A stretch of 64,000 bases of DNA, from positions 186,001-250,000 of the forward strand of contig NZ_LMHY01000002.1 in the NCBI RefSeq assembly GCF_001429045.1. Direction: 5' to 3'. The position numbers were made by a program, and so were the translations under genes. This document shows positions 48,012 to 57,015 of the stretch, one piece after another; within the stretch, counting starts at the first letter, position 1; every line of letters starts with the position of its first letter. The DNA comes from Pseudomonas sp. Root71 (GTDB taxonomy: Bacteria; Pseudomonadota; Gammaproteobacteria; Pseudomonadales; Pseudomonadaceae). Under the pieces are notes generated by a model that worked only from the letters and a program-made list of their open reading frames with translations, had not been told where the DNA came from and made no database searches.

Positions 48012-48584
48012 ATGATCACTCTGCCCCCCGACCCCCACGATATCGAGCACGATCAACAGCGTGGCGACCGTGCGCATTTTCTCCAGGTGTTTCTCTCCCA
48101 GCGTTCGCAAATGGAAGCACTGGTGAGTCGGCGTGTCGGTTGCCGGGCGACGGCGGCTGACCTGGTACAGGATTTGTTCCTGCGTTTCTGGCGGCGGCCG
48201 CTGGTGCAAGTCGAGGAACTCAGCACCTACCTGTTGCGCTGTGCCGGCAACATCGCCATCGACCATTTGCGCAGTGAAGGCACGCGGGGCCGGGCCAGCG
48301 AAGGCTTGATGGTGGAACCAACGGACGGCGATGGCAGCGGACCGCAAGCGGCACTGGAGGCGGGCAACGATTTGCGCAACGTCGAAGCCGCGTTGCGCGC
48401 CTTGCCGGAGCGCACGCGGCAGATCTTCTTGCTCAATCGCATTCACGGCCGCAAATACGCCGAGATCGCCAAGGCCATGGGCTTGTCCCAAAGTGCCGTG
48501 GAAAAACATATGATGCGCGCCCTCGAAGCCTGCAAGGCCAGCCTTCGGGAGCCCGATCCGTGTACGCCAGGGAAAGCACCGTGA
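48012..48584 (+). CDS. FecI-type ECF sigma factor
   Basis: The 190-residue sigma factor has region 2 (about 25-90: LVSRRVGCRATAADLVQDLF, LRFWRRPL) and region 4 (about 125-175: LRALPERTRQIFLLNRIHGR, KYAEIAKAMGLSQSAVEKHM). It belongs to the iron-starvation group that directs transcription of TonB-receptor genes when the cognate siderophore is bound. Upstream is a Fur box; the FecR-like gene overlaps its stop codon by 4 bp, and the receptor gene follows. Confidence 0.93.
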   Translation: MITLPPDPHDIEHDQQRGDRAHFLQVFLSQRSQMEALVSRRVGCRATAADLVQDLFLRFWRRPLVQVEELSTYLLRCAGNIAIDHLRSEGTRGRASEGLMVEPTDGDGSGPQAALEAGNDLRNVEAALRALPERTRQIFLLNRIHGRKYAEIAKAMGLSQSAVEKHMMRALEACKASLREPDPCTPGKAP

Positions 48585-49570
48585 ACCACTTCGAATGCGT
48601 CGTTCCGACACTTGCGCAGGAGCAGGCCGCGCTGGGCTGGCTGAGCCTGTTACATGACCAGCCCGGCAGGGGTGACCAAGTGAAGTTCAGCCAATGGTTG
48701 CAGGCCGACCCCGCCCATGCCGAGGCCTATGCCCGGGCGCAGGTCCTGTGGGAGTTGAGCGAAGGGCCGGCGCGCACACTTGCCAATGAAGACGCTTTTG
48801 CCTTGCAGGGGTATCTCAACGCCATGGACAAGCCGCGGCGCAGCACGGTTGGGCGCTGGTCCGGTGTGTTGGCGATGGCCGCATGTCTGCTGTTGATGAT
48901 CAGTCTCGGCACAGGCTGGCAGCCGATGCGCTGGATCGATGACCTGGGGGCGAATTACGTCTCGGCACCGGGAGAAATCCGCACCGTCACCCTGGCCGAT
49001 CAGTCACAGGTGACACTGGATGCCGACAGCGCCATCGCCGTGGATTTCAGTCGCGGGGAGCGACATGTGCAACTGCGTCGTGGCACCGGTTTTTTCAGCG
49101 TGACGCATACGGGGGAACCCTTTGTTGTCGATGCGGAACAAGGCCAGGCGCGGGTCTTGGGGACGCAGTTCGAAGTCCGTTTGCAGCCCCACGGTGCACA
49201 GGTCACGGTGCTGTCCGGCCGAGTGGGCGTGACGGCGGACCAAAACGCCGAACAGCAAATTCTTACCGCCGGCCAGCAAGTGGCCTATGGCGAAGGCGCG
49301 GCGCAAACGCTCCACGCGGTAGACAGCGAAGCGCAGTTGGCCTGGCGCCAGGGCTGGCTCAATTACTACAAGGCGACGCTGGCCGATGTGGTGCGGGATT
49401 TGGCGCGCTATTACCCCGGGCGGATCTTGATACTCAACGATGAACTGGCGATGCGCCGGGTCAGTGGCAGCTTTCCGAGCAGGAACCCGCAGGCGGTGTT
49501 GAGTTCGTTGCAGGGAGTGTTGGGGTTTGAGCAGCATCAGGTTATGGGGCATCTGATTATTTTGCGTTGA
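48581..49570 (+). CDS. FecR-type anti-sigma/sigma regulator
   Basis: The 329-residue inner membrane protein has an N-terminal cytoplasmic DUF4880 segment (about 10-60: LAQEQAALGWLSLLHDQPGR), one membrane helix (about 90-110: GVLAMAACLLLMISLGTGWQ), then the periplasmic FecR domain and C-terminal secretin/TonB-like part. It holds the sigma factor and receives the signal from the receptor's STN domain. GTG at 48581, in a GTGA overlap with the sigma stop and AGGGA 8 bp upstream, is preferred over a GTG at 48560. Confidence 0.9.
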   Translation: MNHFECVVPTLAQEQAALGWLSLLHDQPGRGDQVKFSQWLQADPAHAEAYARAQVLWELSEGPARTLANEDAFALQGYLNAMDKPRRSTVGRWSGVLAMAACLLLMISLGTGWQPMRWIDDLGANYVSAPGEIRTVTLADQSQVTLDADSAIAVDFSRGERHVQLRRGTGFFSVTHTGEPFVVDAEQGQARVLGTQFEVRLQPHGAQVTVLSGRVGVTADQNAEQQILTAGQQVAYGEGAAQTLHAVDSEAQLAWRQGWLNYYKATLADVVRDLARYYPGRILILNDELAMRRVSGSFPSRNPQAVLSSLQGVLGFEQHQVMGHLIILR

Positions 49571-49582
49571 ATCGATTGGCCC

Positions 49583-49672
49583 CATCGCGAGCAAGCTCGC
49601 TCCCACAGGTATTGAGTCGGTCACAGTATTGGGGCAACACATAACCCTGTGGGAGCGAGCTTGCTCGCGATG
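49583..49672. repeat. Paired REP sequence (type B)
   Basis: ATCGCGAGCAAGCTCGCTCC and GGAGCGAGCTTGCTCGCGAT in inverted orientation with about 35 bp between, in the gap between the FecR-like and TonB receptor genes. Such a hairpin may uncouple receptor mRNA from the regulator mRNA. Confidence 0.87.
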
Positions 49673-49758
49673 ACGGCCGAACAGGCACCCAATAACTCAA
49701 TGTAAAAATATTTTCATTTTTTTGCTGAGGTAAACCCGATTGCCATTCGTGTAGTGAC

Positions 49759-49785
49759 TGAAACTGCGAGTCATTCGCATCCGCT
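49759..49785 (+). promoter_or_regulatory. Possible ECF-sigma promoter of the TonB receptor gene
   Basis: TGAAACTGCGAGTCATTCGC followed by ATCCGCT lies 25-50 bp before the receptor start, in the place expected for the FecI-type promoter (GAAACT as a -35-like box). Assignment is by position and loose similarity only. Confidence 0.35.
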
Positions 49786-49809
49786 GCGGTTCTACACAGG
49801 TCATGAGTC

Positions 49810-52239
49810 ATGAAGTCCAGGGCAAAATCGGGGTCGATCAATCAATGGTTGGGTGTGTCGGCGTTGAGCTTTTTGGCAATGGCGTTGTTGGCGCCGAGCG
49901 TGGCGCTGGCCGCAGAGGCTGGCAGCAGTCAGTCCCGTGGGCAATTCAATTTCGCACTGGCCGCCAAACCGTTGCCCCAGGCCCTGAGTGATTTCAGCCG
50001 AGTGACCGGCATCAGCGTCGTCTACACCGATGAAGCGCCGTACGGTCTCAATGCGCCGGCCATCAATGGCCAGATGAGCGCCGAACAGGCTTTGCAACGT
50101 CTGCTCACCGGTTCGGGTTTGACCTTTCGTCGCACCGACGGCCACACCATCGCACTGGAACCACGGCCGACTGAAGGTGCGTTGAACCTGGGGGCGACCA
50201 CCATCACCTCGGTGATGGATGACTCCATGAGCTATCAGCCGCCGCCGACCTCTTCGGTGATGCGCTCCTCGGCCCCGGTTCAGGAAATCCCGCAGACCAT
50301 CAATGTCGTCCCGGCCCAGGTCATCCGCGACCAGGCGCCGCGTAATCTCGATGACGCCCTGGCCAATGTCAGCGGCATCACCCAGGCCAACACCTTGGGC
50401 AGCACCCAGGACTCGGTGATGGTCCGCGGCTTCGGCGACAACCGTAACGGCTCGATCATGCGCGACGGCATGCCGATCGTGCAGGGCCGTGGCCTCAACG
50501 CCAGCGTGGACCGGGTCGAAGTGCTCAAGGGGCCGGCCTCGTTGCTCTATGGCATCCAGGATCCGGGCGGCGTGGTCAATATGGTCAGCAAGCAGCCCGA
50601 GCTTGAGCAGTACAACGCACTGACCGCGCGCGGTTCGAGTTATGGCGACGGCAAGAGCGGCAGCGGCGGCGGTCTCGACAGCACCGGAGCCCTCGGCGAT
50701 TCCGGACTGGCCTACCGGATGGTTCTGGACTACGAAGATGAAGATTACTGGCGCAACTTCGGTGTGCATCGCGAGAGCCTGATCGCGCCTTCCCTGGCCT
50801 GGTATGGCGAAAGCACCACGCTGCTGTTCTCCTATGAGCACCGCGAATTCCTCACACCGTTCGACCGCGGCACGCTGATCGATCCACGGACCAACCATCC
50901 GCTGGACATCTCGCGCAACGAGCGTCTCGACGAACCGTTCAACAACATGGAAGGGCGTTCGGATCTCTATCACTTCCAGGCCGATCACGAACTCAACGAC
51001 AACTGGAAAGCCCATTTCGGCTACAGCTGGAACCGCGAAACTTACGATGCGAGCCAGGTGCGCGTGACCGCCATCGACACTAAAAAAGGCACTCTGACCC
51101 GCAGCATGGATGGCACCCAGAATGCGATCAGCACCGACCGGTTCACCACTGCGAGCCTCGAAGGCAACGTGAACGTGCTTGGCATGCAGCACGACCTGCT
51201 GTTCGGCGTCGATGACGAGTATCGCAAGATCTACCGCGAAGACCTGATCCGCCAGAAAAGCCTGACCACATTCAGTTACGTCAACCCGGTCTATGGTCGG
51301 GAAGTGGCAGGCACCACTGTCAGTGCGGCCGACAGCGCGCAGACCGATGAATTGCGCAGCGATTCGGTGTTCCTGCAAGACTCCATCCACCTCACCGATA
51401 AGTGGATTCTGGTGGCCGGTGCGCGTTTCCAGGCGTACGACCAATACGCCGGCAAAGGCGTGCCGTTCCACGCCAACACCGACAGCAACGGGCAGAAATG
51501 GGTACCGCGCGCGGGCCTCGTGTACAAGTACACCGATGCCTTGTCGTTCTACGGCAGCTACACCGAATCGTTCAAACCCAACTCCACCATTGCGCCATTG
51601 AGCGGCAGCAGTACCGTGCTGGACGGTGGTATGGCGCCGGAAGAAGCCAAGTCCTGGGAGCTGGGTGCCAAGCTTGATCTGCCGGGCCGCGTCACCGGCA
51701 ACATCGCGCTGTTCGACATCAAGAAACGCAATGTGCTGGTGGCCAATGCCGAAGGTCCGACCACGATTTACAGTGCCGCTGGTGAAGTGCGTTCCCGTGG
51801 CCTGGAAGTGGATCTGAGCGGTCAACTGACGGATCGTTGGAGCATGATCGGCAGCTACGCCTACACCGATGCCGAGGTTACCGAAGACCCGGTTTACAAA
51901 GGCAATCAGTTACAGAACGTGGCGAAGAACAGCGGCTCGTTGTCGGCTGTTTATGACTTCGGCAGCGTCATTGGCGGCGATCAGCTTCGGGTTGGCGCCG
52001 GGGCGCGTTATGTGGGTGAGCGCGCGGGCAATGCGGTGAACGATTTCGACCTGCCGAGCTACACCGTGGCCGATGCGTTCGCCACTTACGACACCAAAGT
52101 CGAAGGGCAGAAGGTCAAGTTCCAGCTCAACGTGAAGAACCTGTTCGACCGCACCTACTACACCTCGGCGGCGAGCCGGTTCTTTGTTTCGATGGGGGAT
52201 TCGCGGCAGGTGACGTTGTCGAGCACCTTGGAGTTCTGA
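49810..52239 (+). CDS. TonB-dependent siderophore receptor with STN signalling domain
   Basis: The 809-residue outer membrane protein has a signal peptide (about 1-34: FLAMALLAPSVALAAEA), an STN signalling domain (about 44-115: FNFALAAKPLPQALSDFSRV, IALEP), a plug (about 150-275: VQEIPQTINVVPAQVIRDQA, RVEVLKGPASLLYGIQDPGG) and a 22-strand barrel ending in RQVTLSSTLEF with aromatic last residue. It transduces siderophore binding to the FecR/FecI-like pair just upstream. Layout resembles FiuA/FoxA ferrichrome/ferrioxamine receptors; the ligand cannot be told. No siderophore synthesis genes are nearby, so a foreign siderophore is likely. Confidence 0.92.
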   Translation: MKSRAKSGSINQWLGVSALSFLAMALLAPSVALAAEAGSSQSRGQFNFALAAKPLPQALSDFSRVTGISVVYTDEAPYGLNAPAINGQMSAEQALQRLLTGSGLTFRRTDGHTIALEPRPTEGALNLGATTITSVMDDSMSYQPPPTSSVMRSSAPVQEIPQTINVVPAQVIRDQAPRNLDDALANVSGITQANTLGSTQDSVMVRGFGDNRNGSIMRDGMPIVQGRGLNASVDRVEVLKGPASLLYGIQDPGGVVNMVSKQPELEQYNALTARGSSYGDGKSGSGGGLDSTGALGDSGLAYRMVLDYEDEDYWRNFGVHRESLIAPSLAWYGESTTLLFSYEHREFLTPFDRGTLIDPRTNHPLDISRNERLDEPFNNMEGRSDLYHFQADHELNDNWKAHFGYSWNRETYDASQVRVTAIDTKKGTLTRSMDGTQNAISTDRFTTASLEGNVNVLGMQHDLLFGVDDEYRKIYREDLIRQKSLTTFSYVNPVYGREVAGTTVSAADSAQTDELRSDSVFLQDSIHLTDKWILVAGARFQAYDQYAGKGVPFHANTDSNGQKWVPRAGLVYKYTDALSFYGSYTESFKPNSTIAPLSGSSTVLDGGMAPEEAKSWELGAKLDLPGRVTGNIALFDIKKRNVLVANAEGPTTIYSAAGEVRSRGLEVDLSGQLTDRWSMIGSYAYTDAEVTEDPVYKGNQLQNVAKNSGSLSAVYDFGSVIGGDQLRVGAGARYVGERAGNAVNDFDLPSYTVADAFATYDTKVEGQKVKFQLNVKNLFDRTYYTSAASRFFVSMGDSRQVTLSSTLEF

Positions 52240-52276
52240 CGACAGGCGGCGTCATCGTTCTTCGTCGGAACGCCGC

Positions 52277-52340
52277 CCGGAGCCGGCTCGCTCCCACAGG
52301 GAAAAGCAGTCCAAAGGTGGGAGCGAGCCTGCTCGCGATG
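52277..52340. repeat. Paired REP sequence (type B)
   Basis: CCCGGAGCCGGCTCGCTCCC / GGGAGCGAGCCTGCTCGCGA; the left arm has diverged at its outer end. It lies between the convergent receptor and araC genes. Confidence 0.78.
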
Positions 52341-52370
52341 GCGGCCTGAAAGGAGCCGAAGATCCCGGAT

Positions 52371-53246
52371 CTAGCGCAAAAACGCCTGCCGATACTCACC
52401 GGGCGTCCCGCCAAGTGACTGGCGAAAGCGATTGGTGAAATGGCTGGCACTGGAAAAGCCGCAAGCCAGTGCAATCTCCCCCAGTGGCTGCGAGGTCGTG
52501 CGCAGCAACTCCCGCGCCCGGTCAAGGCGCCGCGCCAGCACGTACTGGTGGGGTGGCAAGCCGAAGCTTTCGCGGAACATCCGCGCAAAGTGGTACTCGG
52601 ACAACGCGCACAACGCCGCCAATTGACCGAGGCTGATGGCCTCGTCCAGATGGCTGTCGATGAACTCCACCAGATACCGACGCTGATGCGCGGCCAAGCC
52701 GCCTTTAAGGCGCAAACCCTGGCGTACGCTGACCTGGTTGAGCAGGGCATGGCTGAGCAGTTCGTGAGCCAGGCTGCTGGTGAGCAGGCGCTCGCCCGGC
52801 TCATCCCAGTTCAAGGTGATCAACTGCCGAAAGCGTAGCGCCTGCTGAGGATCATCAAGAAAAGTCTGCTCGCGCAGCTGCATTTCCCGTGGCTCGCGAT
52901 CGAGCAAGGTGATGCAGCCGAGGGCAAATTGTTCGGGGCTGAAATACAGGTGCGCAAGGCGAATATCGCCGTTGATCACCCAGCCTGACTGGTGATCGGC
53001 CGGGAGGATGCACAGTTTGTCCGGACCACCCTTGTTACCGGGCTGGTCACGGCGAAAGGTGCCGGTGCCGCCGGCGATGTAACAGGACAACGTGTGATGG
53101 CTGGGCGCTTCGTATTCCTGGGCGTCGTGGTGATTGCTCCACAAGGCTGCGGACAAGCCGTCACCGAGCTCGGCGCTATGCTCAAGGCGAGCATTCGGCG
53201 AACGGTTGAGGGCTTGAAAGACTTGCAGGTTGTCCAGTGCGGCCAT
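52371..53246 (-). CDS. AraC family transcriptional regulator
   Basis: The 291-residue regulator has an N-terminal cupin-like ligand domain (about 15-170) and a C-terminal pair of HTH motifs (about 190-288: AISLGQLAALCALSEYHFAR, MFRESFGLPPHQYVLARRLD, LGEIALACGFSSASHFTNRF). ATG at 53246 is chosen as start because conserved sequence begins there. It is divergent from a DMT transporter gene, with 137 bp between, and probably regulates it. Confidence 0.88.
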   Translation of the reverse strand: MAALDNLQVFQALNRSPNARLEHSAELGDGLSAALWSNHHDAQEYEAPSHHTLSCYIAGGTGTFRRDQPGNKGGPDKLCILPADHQSGWVINGDIRLAHLYFSPEQFALGCITLLDREPREMQLREQTFLDDPQQALRFRQLITLNWDEPGERLLTSSLAHELLSHALLNQVSVRQGLRLKGGLAAHQRRYLVEFIDSHLDEAISLGQLAALCALSEYHFARMFRESFGLPPHQYVLARRLDRARELLRTTSQPLGEIALACGFSSASHFTNRFRQSLGGTPGEYRQAFLR

Positions 53247-53383
53247 ATGGGTTCTCTCCAACGCCTTGCATCCTACTCCGTAGACGCGTGCCTGCCAGCC
53301 TGTCGCCAGACAAAAGCGCAAGTTTATGCAAGTGCGCCCAGGCGTGGCGCCGGAGACTGGGCTCATATCGAGGAGCCTTAGTC

Positions 53384-54286
53384 ATGAACCTTTCTTTGTA
53401 CCTGCTGACCGTGTTGATCTGGGGGACCACCTGGATTGCCTTGAAATGGCAACTGGGCGTGGTGGCCATTCCCGTGTCGATCGTCTATCGCTTCGGCCTC
53501 GCCGCGCTGGTGCTGTTCGTGATCCTGCTGCTCAGCCGACGCCTGCAAGTGATGAACCGTCGCGGGCACCTGATCTGCCTGGCTCAAGGCTTGTGCCTGT
53601 TCTGCGTCAACTTCATGTGCTTCCTCACCGCGAGCCAGTGGATCCCCAGCGGTCTGGTGGCCGTGGTGTTTTCCACCGCCACCCTGTGGAATGCCCTCAA
53701 CGCGCGGGTGTTCTTCGGTCAGAAAATCGCCCGCAATGTGCTGATGGGCGGTGCGTTGGGCCTGCTGGGGCTGGGCTTGCTGTTCTGGCCGGAGCTGGCT
53801 GGGCATACCGCCAGTGCGGAAACCTTGCTCGGTCTCGGTCTGGCCCTTTGCGGCACCTTGTGTTTCTCGGCGGGCAACATGCTTTCGAGCCTGCAACAGA
53901 AGGCCGGTCTCAAGCCGCTGACCACCAATGCCTGGGGCATGGCTTACGGGGCGGCGATGCTAACCGTGTGGTGCCTGGTCAAAGGCATTCCCTTCGACAT
54001 GGAGATGAGCACGCGTTACATCGGGTCACTGTTGTACCTGGTGATTCCGGGATCGGTGATAGGGTTCACCGCTTACCTGACGCTGGTCGGGCGCATGGGG
54101 CCGGAACGTGCTGCCTACTGCACTGTGCTGTTCCCGGTGGTGGCGCTAAATGTCTCGGCGTTCGCCGAGGGTTACCAGTGGACCGCTCCGGCACTGGCGG
54201 GGCTGGTGATGGTCATGTTGGGTAATGTGCTGGTGTTTCGCAAGTCCAAGGCAAGTGCCGCTCCGGTGGCGGGCAAGCTGGCCTGA
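53384..54286 (+). CDS. EamA/DMT family transporter
   Basis: A 300-residue inner membrane protein with about ten hydrophobic helices and two EamA repeats: LYLLTVLIWGTTWIALKWQL at the start, ASQWIPSGLVAVVFSTATLW in the first repeat, and GPERAAYCTVLFPVVALNVS in the second. The family exports amino acids or other metabolites; substrate unknown. AGGAG precedes the ATG at 53384; a longer frame from 53237 crosses the araC promoter and is rejected. Confidence 0.88.
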   Translation: MNLSLYLLTVLIWGTTWIALKWQLGVVAIPVSIVYRFGLAALVLFVILLLSRRLQVMNRRGHLICLAQGLCLFCVNFMCFLTASQWIPSGLVAVVFSTATLWNALNARVFFGQKIARNVLMGGALGLLGLGLLFWPELAGHTASAETLLGLGLALCGTLCFSAGNMLSSLQQKAGLKPLTTNAWGMAYGAAMLTVWCLVKGIPFDMEMSTRYIGSLLYLVIPGSVIGFTAYLTLVGRMGPERAAYCTVLFPVVALNVSAFAEGYQWTAPALAGLVMVMLGNVLVFRKSKASAAPVAGKLA

Positions 54287-54292
54287 AACTAT

Positions 54293-54802
54293 TCAGGTAT
54301 CCTTTACCGCCAACAGATAAATAATACCGAAGAACATGTATTCAATGTGGGTTTGTGCCCATTCAAAGGCGTTGGCCTGTTTGGAGTACTCTAAGTCAAA
54401 CCATTCGTTTAGTATGATGATGTAGAAAATCTGATACGCAAAAATGGCTGTAATAAAGCCTATTATGGAAAATTTTTTGGATTCGTTGAACTCGCCGTGT
54501 GGTGCGCCGAGTTTGCGGTAGAGTTGATAAACTCCAACTATGAAGCTGCATGTGAATATGGTCTCTAGTGTTATCAGTGCCCAGTAAAAACGGTGGTGAA
54601 ACAGGGTTGAGCTGATAGCTCGGTAACGGCGGGAGTCATTGCCGACGGTGTCGCTCATGCTGATGATTCGCCCGATATACTCGGCGTATGCAGTGTAGTC
54701 GGTAATGTTGTTGATAAGGGTTGTTGTACCGAATAATGCCGCCATGAAGACAACTATTAATTTGCTCCGCCTTACTAGGCAGGCAGTGGTGAAATAGCTC
54801 AT
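54293..54802 (-). CDS. DUF2165 family small integral membrane protein
   Basis: A 169-residue protein with four hydrophobic segments (about 14-32, 70-95, 110-132, 148-165), matching DUF2165: TTTLINNITDYTAYAEYIGR, FHHRFYWALITLETIFTCSF and the Glu/Trp-rich NEWFDLEYSKQANAFEWAQT near the C-terminus. Function unknown. GC content is well below the neighbours and AT-rich codons are common (ATA, TTA), suggesting later gain. Convergent with the DMT gene, 6 bp apart. Confidence 0.75.
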   Translation of the reverse strand: MSYFTTACLVRRSKLIVVFMAALFGTTTLINNITDYTAYAEYIGRIISMSDTVGNDSRRYRAISSTLFHHRFYWALITLETIFTCSFIVGVYQLYRKLGAPHGEFNESKKFSIIGFITAIFAYQIFYIIILNEWFDLEYSKQANAFEWAQTHIEYMFFGIIYLLAVKDT

Positions 54803-54996
54803 GCAGGATACTCTCCGAATGTACGATTTATGCGTTTTTGTCTTTCGGAGTTTATAGGGGTTTGGATGGTGTGGGGGTGAAGAGTGGTTTGCAGGTTATG
54901 TCGCTTGTTATATGGGTTGGACGGTAAATTGTTTGAGGGAGATGATTCTGGATTGTATATAAAGTGGCACGCCGATTATGACGTGCCATTGTTTAA

Positions 54997-55971
54997 TCAG
55001 ACTTTCCACACCTGCGGATTGACCAGATCCTGCGGCCGTTCACCCAGCAAGGCACTGCGCAAGTTGGCCAGGGCACGGTTGGCCATGGCATCGCGGGTCT
55101 CATGGGTGGCCGAGCCGATGTGCGGCAAGGTCACGGCGTTTTTCAGCTGGAACAGCGGCGACTCGGCCAGCGGTTCTTTTTCGTATACGTCCAGCCCGGC
55201 ACCACGAATGCGGTTGTTTTGCAGCGCTTCGATCAGCGCCGGTTCATCTACCACCGGACCGCGGGAAATGTTCACCAGAATGGCACTCGGCTTCATCAGC
55301 GCCAGTTCTCTGTGGCTGATCAGATGCTTGGTTTTCTCGCTGAGCGGCACCACCAGGCAGACGAAATCGGCTTCGGCCAGCAATTGATCGAGGCTGCGGT
55401 ACTGTGCGCCGAGTTCCTGTTCCAGTTCGGTCTTGCGGCTGTTGCCGCTATAGATGACCGGCATGTTGAAACCCAGGCGACCGCGTCGGGCGATGGCCGC
55501 ACCGATATTGCCCATGCCGACGATACCCAGGGTCTTGCCGTGCACATCGCAACCGAACAGCTGTGCGCCGACAGTGGCCTGCCATTGCCCGGCCTTGGTC
55601 CAGGCGTCAAGTTCGGCGACGCGACGGGCGCTGCTCATCAACAGGGCAAACGCCAGGTCGGCGGTGCTTTCGGTGAGCACATCCGGCGTGTTGGTCAGCA
55701 TGATCCCGCGTTCGTTGAAGTAGGCCAGGTCATAGTTGTCGTAGCCCACCGAGACGCTGGACACCACTTCCAGGCTGGTGGCGTTCTCCAACTGCGCACG
55801 ACCGAGTTTTCGGCCTACACCAATCAAGCCATGGGCATGGGGCAGGGCTTCGTTGAACTGGGCATTGATGTCGCCGTTTTTCGGATTAGGCACGATGACG
55901 TCGAAGTCTTGTTGCAGGCGTTCAACCATTTGTGGAGTGACGCGGCTGAATGCAAGGACGGTCTTTTTCAT
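54997..55971 (-). CDS. D-isomer 2-hydroxyacid dehydrogenase (2-ketogluconate/glyoxylate reductase type)
   Basis: The 324-residue NAD(P)H enzyme shows the NAD motif TLGIVGMGNIGAAIARRG, the catalytic Arg region NISRGPVVDEPALIEAL, Glu in GAGLDVYEKEPL and His in VTLPHIGSATHETRDAM. It is of the GhrB/TkrA group, reducing 2-ketogluconate, hydroxypyruvate or glyoxylate. No gluconate genes lie nearby. ATG 55971 begins conserved MKKTVLAFSRVTPQMV. Confidence 0.88.
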   Translation of the reverse strand: MKKTVLAFSRVTPQMVERLQQDFDVIVPNPKNGDINAQFNEALPHAHGLIGVGRKLGRAQLENATSLEVVSSVSVGYDNYDLAYFNERGIMLTNTPDVLTESTADLAFALLMSSARRVAELDAWTKAGQWQATVGAQLFGCDVHGKTLGIVGMGNIGAAIARRGRLGFNMPVIYSGNSRKTELEQELGAQYRSLDQLLAEADFVCLVVPLSEKTKHLISHRELALMKPSAILVNISRGPVVDEPALIEALQNNRIRGAGLDVYEKEPLAESPLFQLKNAVTLPHIGSATHETRDAMANRALANLRSALLGERPQDLVNPQVWKV

Positions 55972-56165
55972 GGAGGGCGGGCTCGTCGGGCGGTGAAGAA
56001 TGATGAGCACGCTAACATTCTTCACGGGATTTGTGCGAGTCGTCAGGCGGTCAATGCAAGCTTGCAGCTTGCCGAGCTCCATCCAGTTATACTGCCGTAC
56101 TTCTTATACTGTGGCATGCGGCTCACTCACCGGGCCCGACACTTCATGCACCACCCGGAGCTTTC

Positions 56166-56423
56166 ATGACTTCCCCGAAACAACCGCCAGTCGCCGACGC
56201 CCTGAGCGACGTGCAGGCCGAGCTGCCAGACAGCGTCGACTCCAGCGCCGATAGCGAAACCAAAGCCGAGATCCCGGCCTTCAGATTCCCGTTCAAGCCG
56301 GGTGAGCTGGCAGCTGCCAAGGGCTCCAACCAGCCGTGGTACAAGAACGGCGCCAAGAACGGCCACACCAAGACGCCGGGCATGGCACCACCGGGGACTC
56401 GTCGGTCGATGGGTAAGCGCTGA
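56166..56423 (+). CDS. Small conserved protein of unknown function
   Basis: An 85-residue hydrophilic protein. The N-terminal half is acidic and likely disordered (SDVQAELPDSVDSSADSETK); the C-terminal half is basic with FRFPFKPGELAAAKGSNQPW and a GTRRSMGKR end, recalling nucleic-acid-binding tails. Good ribosome site (CCGGAG). It is a plausible real gene conserved in Pseudomonas by memory of its pattern, but I know no function. Confidence 0.65.
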   Translation: MTSPKQPPVADALSDVQAELPDSVDSSADSETKAEIPAFRFPFKPGELAAAKGSNQPWYKNGAKNGHTKTPGMAPPGTRRSMGKR

Positions 56424-56455
56424 GTCGTTATCTCTGCAGTGCCTGATCTGCCATC

Positions 56456-56524
56456 TTCGCGAGCAAGCCCGCTCCCACATTTGGAATGCAATCCCCTGTG
56501 GGAGCGAGCCTGCTCGCGATGGCG
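56456..56524. repeat. Paired REP sequence (type B)
   Basis: TTCGCGAGCAAGCCCGCTCC and GGAGCGAGCCTGCTCGCGAT inverted, about 22 bp apart, between the small protein gene and the convergent GNAT gene. Confidence 0.86.
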
Positions 56525-56529
56525 TCGTG

Positions 56530-57015
56530 TCAGAGCGGTATCGGTTCCCGGCGAACCGCGCGCATCCCGACGCTTTCATACAAGCGCCGCGCCCGAAGGT
56601 TGTCTTCACGTACCTTCAGATCCACGAAGCCTTCACGCCGCTGCTGGAACACCTTGAACGCCTGCAACAACAGTGCACGCCCCAACCCCCGGCCCTGAAA
56701 CCGCGGATGCACCACCAGGTTCTTGATATAGGCACTGGTCCAGCACTGGCAAACACCCACTACTTCCCCAGCATCCAGGGCAATGAAGCACAGGGCCGGG
56801 TCGTATTCCGGATCGGTTTCGAACTGCCGTTGCCACATCTCCAGCGCGGCTACGCGACCACCGCCGTCGAGATAACCGAACTCCATCAACCGGTGCACGG
56901 CGGCGCCCAGTTCGGGGCGGTACTCGCTCAATTGCAGGCCGGCTGGCCAAGCGGGGGACGGCACGATTAAAGAGAGGTCGCGCCGCATCAGCCAGCAGAA
57001 TTCTTCGTTCAACAC
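56530..57015 (-). CDS. GNAT family N-acetyltransferase
   Basis: A 161-residue acetyltransferase: YIKNLVVHPRFQGRGLGRAL carries the acetyl-CoA-binding R/QxxGxG/A motif, and NLRARRLYESVGMRAVRREP is the C-terminal strand-helix. Substrate unknown. Start is a GTG placed right after the cheV stop (TGA-GTG), or an ATG ten codons in. Being directly downstream of cheV suggests co-transcription but not a shared function. Confidence 0.82.
   Translation of the reverse strand: MLNEEFCWLMRRDLSLIVPSPAWPAGLQLSEYRPELGAAVHRLMEFGYLDGGGRVAALEMWQRQFETDPEYDPALCFIALDAGEVVGVCQCWTSAYIKNLVVHPRFQGRGLGRALLLQAFKVFQQRREGFVDLKVREDNLRARRLYESVGMRAVRREPIPL

Noticed and set aside
48560..49570. Upstream GTG (48560) as the FecR start
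   Set aside because: The GTG at 48581 has a ribosome site (AGGGA) at good spacing and the usual GTGA overlap with the sigma stop.
49801..51825. 674-codon minus-strand frame opposite the TonB receptor
   Set aside because: Shadow of the receptor gene; no ribosome site or family match.
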